DNA of 64,000 nucleotides from positions 4,646,001-4,710,000 of the forward strand of contig NC_088881.1 in the NCBI RefSeq assembly GCF_032884065.1. The letters run 5' to 3'. The notes under the pieces were generated by a model. That model worked only from the letters and a program-made list of their open reading frames with translations, did not search any database and was not told the origin of the DNA. Source of the stretch: Artemia franciscana. Its lineage: Eukaryota > Arthropoda > Branchiopoda > Anostraca > Artemiidae. Positions 48,230 through 64,000 of the stretch are shown here, piece by piece; positions within the stretch are counted from its first letter, which is position 1; every line of letters starts with the position of its first letter. The translations under genes and the position numbers were made by a program.

Positions 48230-49250
48230 GATAAAACGGACCCTATAAAGGTAAATAATGACGAAGACCACACTGCCTTTCCATAATACAACTAAAGAAT
48301 AGAGAATAATGAGGACATTTTTCCCAAGACAGTGAGTCAACAAAACCTATTTGAATATTTCGGCCATATATCTAAGGGCCGTCTTCAGCAAAGAAAATAA
48401 TAAACAATAAAACACTTACAATAAAAGTTTTCGGTTAAAAATCTATTCTTTTTTTAAGATAACCTTGACACCATTACTTCTTAACGAAAAGTTCAGCCAA
48501 GACTGTGTGGTAAAAGCTGAAATTCTACAAGCTAAAAAGGTCCATTCATTGAACTAACTGCATGTATTAAAAACTGGAATATTCTTATTGCGATGTTTGC
48601 CTTTTCTGCAGCTAATCTTGTAGTTCCTTTGTGATTGGGAATTTTTTTATTCGTTCCTATTTTTGCTTTATTTTGATTTAGATTATTTTCTGTAATTGAT
48701 TTTGTGTACTTAGTAAATTATTACTAATTTTTGTGTACTTAGAGTAACTTTTTCAGTTTTGGAGTAATTTTTGGAATATAAGGTAGGTAAATCGTGCTTG
48801 TGGGATTATTCGAATCGTTTTCTGGTGTGGGATTTAGGGCTTTAGAAGAATGCTTCTTTAATCTTTGAGCAATAACAGTATTTGTGAGAGAAATTGGGTA
48901 TTTGTTGCCAAAAAGTATGTCTGTAATAAAATTTAATTCGTTTTTAATATACGGTTTCTGAACAGATATTAAGTACTCTATTCACAAGAGATATTACCAC
49001 ACCTTTTTCAACCTGTGGAGGATGGTTAGATTTGAAGTGAAGGTATCTATTATTATGCGTAGGTTTTCTGTAAACCGTAAAATCATGTTTATTCACACTG
49101 CGTATTATCAATACATCTAAAACAGGTATTTTTCCATCTGTTTCGGTCTCTAGAGTAAATTGCAGGTTTCTATAGTAAGTATTTAAATGTTCTAGAAAAC
49201 TTTTCAGTTCACTTTTGCCACAATTCCAAACTGAAATTACATCGTCCATG
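48230..49250 (-). mobile_element. Penelope-like element, 3' half remnant
   Basis: RT remnant at 48944-49249, then decayed coding sequence and, at 48285-48530, the terminal block with the GCTGAAGACGGCCCTTAG stem-loop. The same terminal block lies inverted at 26590-26830. 49251-49530 upstream has no recognisable RT core, so the 5' half is lost. Confidence 0.65.
48944..49249 (-). pseudogene. Penelope-type reverse transcriptase, C-terminal part
   Basis: 101 codons: DDVISVWNCGKSELKSFLEH, LNTYYRNLQFTLETETDGKIPVLDVLI, VYRKPTHNNRYLHFKSNHPP, KGVVISLVNRVLNIC. The order VDDxF/IW, HLN, FTxE, PxLDV, RKPTxT, SLVxRA is characteristic of Penelope-like RTs. It starts right after the position of the YVDD box, here only DD. 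Confidence 0.75.
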
Positions 49251-49567
49251 AAACTTCACCAAAACACATGATTAAGAAAATACTAATCCAGGATCCAATT
49301 ATGAGTCTCAAATGGCCAACCCAGGTTACAAATTCTAAGATAAGTCCTGGACCCCTGATTGTGGATTTTTAATCTAAAAAGTTTAGCTGTGTTGAAGAAA
49401 AAGTCCTACAACAGGGGTCAAAATTTTAGTTTTTACCGAAACAGGTTCCAGTTGCAGACTAGGTAGCATCTTTAGAATTCTCTCTCCACAAATGTAGTGC
49501 TCCTGTTTCAGACCCGGATACAGTTAGATCTTGTTTAATTATTAAATAAAAATAACACGTTTTTTTT

Positions 49568-49805
49568 AATGAAAGTAAGGAGCAACATTAAAACTTAAAA
49601 CGATCAGAAATCACTCCGTATATGAAAGGGACTTTTCCTCTTCAACGCGTTGCTCTTTACGCTAAAGTTTGACTCTTTCTCTTAACTCTACCTCTTAAAA
49701 CAGTAAAAAACTTTAGCGTAAAGAGCGGGGCGTTGAAGAGGAAAGCCCCTTACATATACGGAGTAATTCCTGTTCGTTTTAAGTTTTAATGTCGCTCTTT
49801 ACTTT
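49568..49805. repeat. Foldback element c
   Basis: Arms CTCTTCAACGCG and GGGGCGTTGAAGAG around a short loop. The same family as 46424-46664. Confidence 0.82.
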
Positions 49806-50309
49806 CATTTAAAAAGGTTTTTTTTAATTTAATTTCTGGATGTTTTTTAATTAACGCATGTTTTAATCTTGGCTCTCCGAACATAAATAATTAAAACGAT
49901 ATTTCCATGTTAATTTTTTTTATTTTACTAAATGGCTTTCTCATTTAGGGGCGAGGGAGGAAGCTTAGTTGCCCTCCAATTTTTTGATTACTTAAAAAGG
50001 CAACTAGAACTTTTAATTTCTTACGAACATTTCCATTAGTAAAAAATATACGTAACTTACGAATTAACTTACGTAACGAACTTCTATATTCGTATGTCTT
50101 TGTTACGTATATGATGGGGTTCACAAAACAAAAAAAAATAAACAAAAAACAAATAAACACGCATCCGTGATTTGTCTTCTGGCAAAAAATACGTAATTCC
50201 ACATTTTTGTAGATAGGGGCTTGAAACTTCTACGGTAGGGTGTTCAGATATGCTGAATCTGATGGTGTGATTTTTGGTAAGATCGTATGACTTTTAGGGG
50301 ATGTTTCTC

Positions 50310-50525
50310 CTGAATAACAGAAATTACTTCGTATATGAAAGGGGCTGGTTCCTCATCAACTCCCCACTCTTTATGCTAAAGTTTGACTCTTTCTCTCAAC
50401 TCTTCTTTTTATAACAGTAAAAAACTTTAGCGTAAAGACCGGGGCGTTGATGAGGAAGAAGCCCCTTTCGTATACGAAGTAATTTCTGTTCGTTTTAAGT
50501 TTTAATGTCGCTCCTTGCTTTCATT
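50310..50525. repeat. Foldback element d
   Basis: Arms CCTCATCAACTCC and GGCGTTGATGAGG share the ATCAAC/GTTGAT change found in no other copy. The outer part of the left arm is missing. Confidence 0.8.
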
Positions 50526-51200
50526 TAAAAAACTTGTCATTTATTAGTTTCATTAATTTGTCATTCAAAAAAACTTCTTTTTATTAGTGAAAGATATACG
50601 TAAGTTATGAATTAGCTTACGTAAAGAACTTTTGTATTCTCATGTTTTTATTATATAAATCATGGGGTCTGCCCCCTCGTCAGTACTTCGCTCTTTACAC
50701 TAAAGCTTAAATTTTGTCCCAATTCATTAAGAGTGACCCTTGAATCACAAAAGCCGTAGAATAAATAGTTGAAATAACTAAAAACATTCTAGGACCACTT
50801 GGTCGATACGATACCCCTGGGAAAACGAAACAAAAAATAAACACGCACCCGTGATCTGTCTTCTCGCAAAAGATACGGAATTCCAGATTTTTGTACATAG
50901 GAACTTGAAAATTTTCGCTGTAGGGTTTTCTGATACGCTGAATGCGATGGTGTGATTTTCGTTAATATTATATCACTTTTAAGAGGTGTTTCTGACTATT
51001 TATCAAAATAAGGCAAATTTTCCCAGGCTCGTAACTTTTGATGACAAAGACTAAATTTGATGAAACTTATATATTTAAAATCAGCATAAAAATGCAATTC
51101 TTTTGATGCATCTTTTAGCATCAAAATTCTGTTTTTAGATTTTCGTCTACTATTGAGCCTGGTCGCTCCTTACTACGGTTCGTTACCACGAACTGTTTGA

Positions 51201-51687
51201 AGACCAAGGAAAGATATTTTTTTACGCTCTGTAATCTTGCGGAGGAAATTTTACTCCTAATCTAGGCAGTGTCAAGCACTCAGGCTCTGCAGAGAATTTG
51301 CCAGTGCGTTTTATGATGCGCTATGGAAAAGTTAACACAGTAGCAACAAAATAGAATTTCTGAATGAGAAATTGAAAGTATTGACTGTATACTAATGAAA
51401 TTTTCTTAGAAAGCCATTCGCGGTTGATCAAAGCTTGAATCTCCTCCTTCATTCAACTTTTTTGAGTTTCGGACATTTCACTTATAATGCTTTTGCCGAC
51501 CTTAGAGGACAATTATGACAGTTTATGTATTTTTAAGTTAGTAGGGTTTGACGGGACTTGTTTGAGTTAAAAACGTTATATTTAACTTCATCTAGCTTGA
51601 CCATTTTGCATAGAAGTACGGACCTAGCGTGCATGTCTGTTAAGACATGGAATATTTATCAAACACGACAAAAGAAAAACAGAACAA
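51201..51687. other. Spacer downstream of the secreted-protein gene
   Basis: No coding or repeat signal recognised. Confidence 0.4.
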
Positions 51688-51693
51688 TTTATT
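51688..51693 (-). terminator. Poly(A) signal AATAAA of the secreted-protein gene
   Basis: AATAAA on the - strand, 32 bases after the TAG stop at 51725-51727, in an A/T-rich 3' UTR followed by T/G-rich sequence. Placement is typical. Confidence 0.5.
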
Positions 51694-51724
51694 TTTGAAA
51701 ACTAAAGAAAACAATTAACAATAA

Positions 51725-62090
<10,366 letters not shown>

Positions 62091-63174
62091 TTTGACAACA
62101 GGCCTGTTGATACTAGAATGAAAAATAAATTATCAATTAAATAGAAAAAAGTAATCTATATACAAGTAATTTTTTAGTTCTGTCAGTGCTTTGTTCTTTT
62201 TTTGTTTTTTGTTTTTTTTTTTGTTTTTTTTTGTTTTTGTCTTTTTGTTCTTTGTTTGTTTGTTACCAATTTTTCTTTTCGATGAAAAATAATGATTACT
62301 ATTGCAAATTAATTTTGGAGCCATGAGACAGGTTTTGTTTATTTCTTGTTTCTATCAGATTACAGAAAGTTTTATTTATTTTTCTTAACATTTACAGTTT
62401 AAGCTAAAATATTAAGTTTCCAAGATATAATTTACAACTTACTACTATTTTCTTTCCCGTCAGACAATGTCAAAGTTTTCTGTATTTTATATTTTTTTTT
62501 TTCAACAAACTATGCAAGAAATTAACACTAAATTGCTCAAAATAGGCATAAATGGTCAGAGTTAGGATTTCAAAGGCTAAAATCTCCCTCAGGAATGCCT
62601 TTTAGAAAATCAGCTAATTTTGAAGTAAAACCACTAATTTGTATTGTAATGTTAGGGAAATTTGAATTTTTATAACGAAATTTAGAATCTTTGCCCTAAA
62701 AATTCGTAACTTTTCTCAAAAAAGCAGCTTTAAGTTAAAACTAGTAATTTTACAAAAAAATTGACAAAATTTAATTTTAAATTTCGTTTGAACATTGCTG
62801 AAAAAGTTTAGCTAAACTGTATTTATATTATAACTATACTACTAAAACGCTCTTTATTTATCACTATATTTTATCTAAAGCTGCTGAATATGGATTTTAA
62901 TCACTCCTAATAGTCTAATAAAAAATGTAAATTACATCTCTACCTTGGAGCTTTTAGATCAAGATAGCTTTGGCAGAATGATAGCTTTAGCCAAATGTCA
63001 CGGCATAAATACTATGTTAATCTCCTTGAGCAATGACAATCAATCTATTATGTCCTGTACAGAAAAATTTCACACTTATTGCAAAAACAAAGAAAATCAC
63101 TGATTAAAGTTTTCATTATGTCATTCTGTTGTGTTCTTCATGATACTTAATTTAGTGATATAATTAAGTTCTTT
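62091..63174. other. Upstream region of the secreted-protein gene
   Basis: Should hold the promoter and 5' UTR of the - strand gene. A T/G-rich run lies at 62185-62265. I see no clear TATA or initiator that I would defend. Confidence 0.35.
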
Positions 63175-64000
63175 TCGAACAGTTCGTGGTGACGAACTGT
63201 ATGTAAGGACCGATACGCCTCAATAGTAATAAGAACTCTAAAAAATAGAGTCTTAATAGTAATAGATACACCAAAAGAATTGGATCTAAATGCTTATTCA
63301 AAATATTTAAAATTGATCCAATTTTATGGTACACATATAAAGTTATGAGCATGAGAAGATTTGCCAATTTTTTGAAAAGGGGGGAACACCCCCGAAGCAA
63401 CAAATAATCTTAATGAAAATAACACCAACAGATTTGAAATACTAGAGGACCCAGCTATAGAGCTTTCAAGCTCTGCTTGAAAGAGCTTTTCAAGCTTTAT
63501 TCTATGTACAAAAATTTCGAATTTTGCATTTCTTTTTTTTTGCCAGAAGAAAGATGTGTGTTCATTGGTAGGTTTTTGTTTTTATTTTTTCCAGTAATGA
63601 TCATATCGAACCAGTGATTGTACAATATCGGTAGAGGGCTCATTTCATCGTAAATCAAAAGTTTTAGTGTCCTTTTTAAGTGACCAGAGATATCACAGGG
63701 CAGCTAGCCCCCCTTCCACGCTCATTTTCGCCCAAAGTCACCCGATCAAAATTTTGAATTAGCCATTTATTCTGCGCAGTTAAAGAATCTAGTGACAATG
63801 TCTATAGCGATGAATTAACCCCCCCCCCAAAAAAAACAAACTCTCCGGTGAAAGGGCTGCAAGCTATAAACTTCGCCCATTGTTTATATGTAGTATTGGC
63901 TATTGGGAAGTATACAGACGTTTTCAGGGGGATTTTTCTAGTGGAAAAGGTAGCGGCTGGTTACTTGGGAGGATCTTTCCATTGAGAAATTTTTAACGAG
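63175..64000 (+). repeat. Large foldback repeat family, copy 10 (diverged, runs off the end)
   Basis: Begins at terminal hairpin AGTTCGTGGTGACGAACT and keeps all landmarks in order (CACCCCCGAAG, ATGATCATATCGAACCAGTG, CTCATTTTCGCCC), at lower identity than copies 8 and 9. Confidence 0.72.

Larger units (their letters stand above)
49540..51200 (-). repeat. Large foldback repeat family, copy 7, rearranged
   Basis: Contains foldbacks 49568-49805 and about 50310-50525, separated by a misplaced end block (50150-50300), so two partial copies are joined. Ends with the terminal hairpin (loop arm changed to CGGTTCGTTACC) at 51176-51200. Confidence 0.75.

Overview
The window looks like one scaffold segment of an AT-rich, intron-rich, heavily transposon-laden arthropod genome. 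There is no operon structure, introns use GT-AG with long spacing, and Helitrons, RTE-like LINEs, a Penelope-like element, SINE heads and foldback repeats dominate. My best guess is a crustacean such as a brine shrimp (Artemia). This rests only on a remembered similarity of the repeats, because no taxonomic marker gene is present. A 100-N assembly gap lies at 42071-42170.

Two host genes can be supported. (1) On the + strand, four exons (13541-14365, 26079-26198, 32924-33104, 38764-39104) join in perfect phase into the N-terminal 489 residues of a TUT4/TUT7 (ZCCHC11/ZCCHC6)-like terminal uridylyltransferase. They encode a novel N-terminal region with a duplicated motif, a C2H2 zinc finger, and the start of the catalytically dead first nucleotidyltransferase module (SDVN in place of SDxD). 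The rest of the gene lies outside the window or in the gap; a + strand exon-like block at 55261-55394 may belong to it. (2) On the - strand, six small exons between 62090 and 51725 join in phase into a 248-residue secreted protein: signal peptide, short Gly-rich segment, about 185 residues of Ala/Gln-rich helix, and a Gly-rich tail. An extra 59-bp exon-like block at 52966-53024 would break its frame.

Layout: 1-5230, tandem head-to-tail Helitron array with decayed Rep/helicase pieces; 5230-7230, AT-rich spacer with a tRNA-like sequence; 7230-9931, diverged and full copies of a large foldback repeat family; 10388-11704, a + strand Helitron containing tRNA-derived SINE heads; 11990-13240, tandem array of a two-part unit; 13246-39104, the TUT-like gene, whose introns hold LINE, Penelope-like, Helitron, satellite and foldback insertions; 39169-42060, microsatellites, a hAT-like MITE and a LINE 3' end; 42460-45520, an RTE-like LINE on the - strand; 46395-51200, a dense run of foldback elements with a Penelope-like RT remnant inside; 51725-62090, the secreted-protein gene; 58233-64000, more foldback copies.

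The most unusual signals are: (a) about 240-bp hairpins whose two arms carry the same copy-specific substitutions, implying arm homogenisation; (b) tandem amplification of intron/exon boundaries, including decoy splice acceptors, at two exons of the TUT-like gene; (c) head-to-tail Helitron junctions with CTAG-ending hairpins; (d) a 444-bp inverted Penelope-type terminal pair with an exact 13-bp target duplication.
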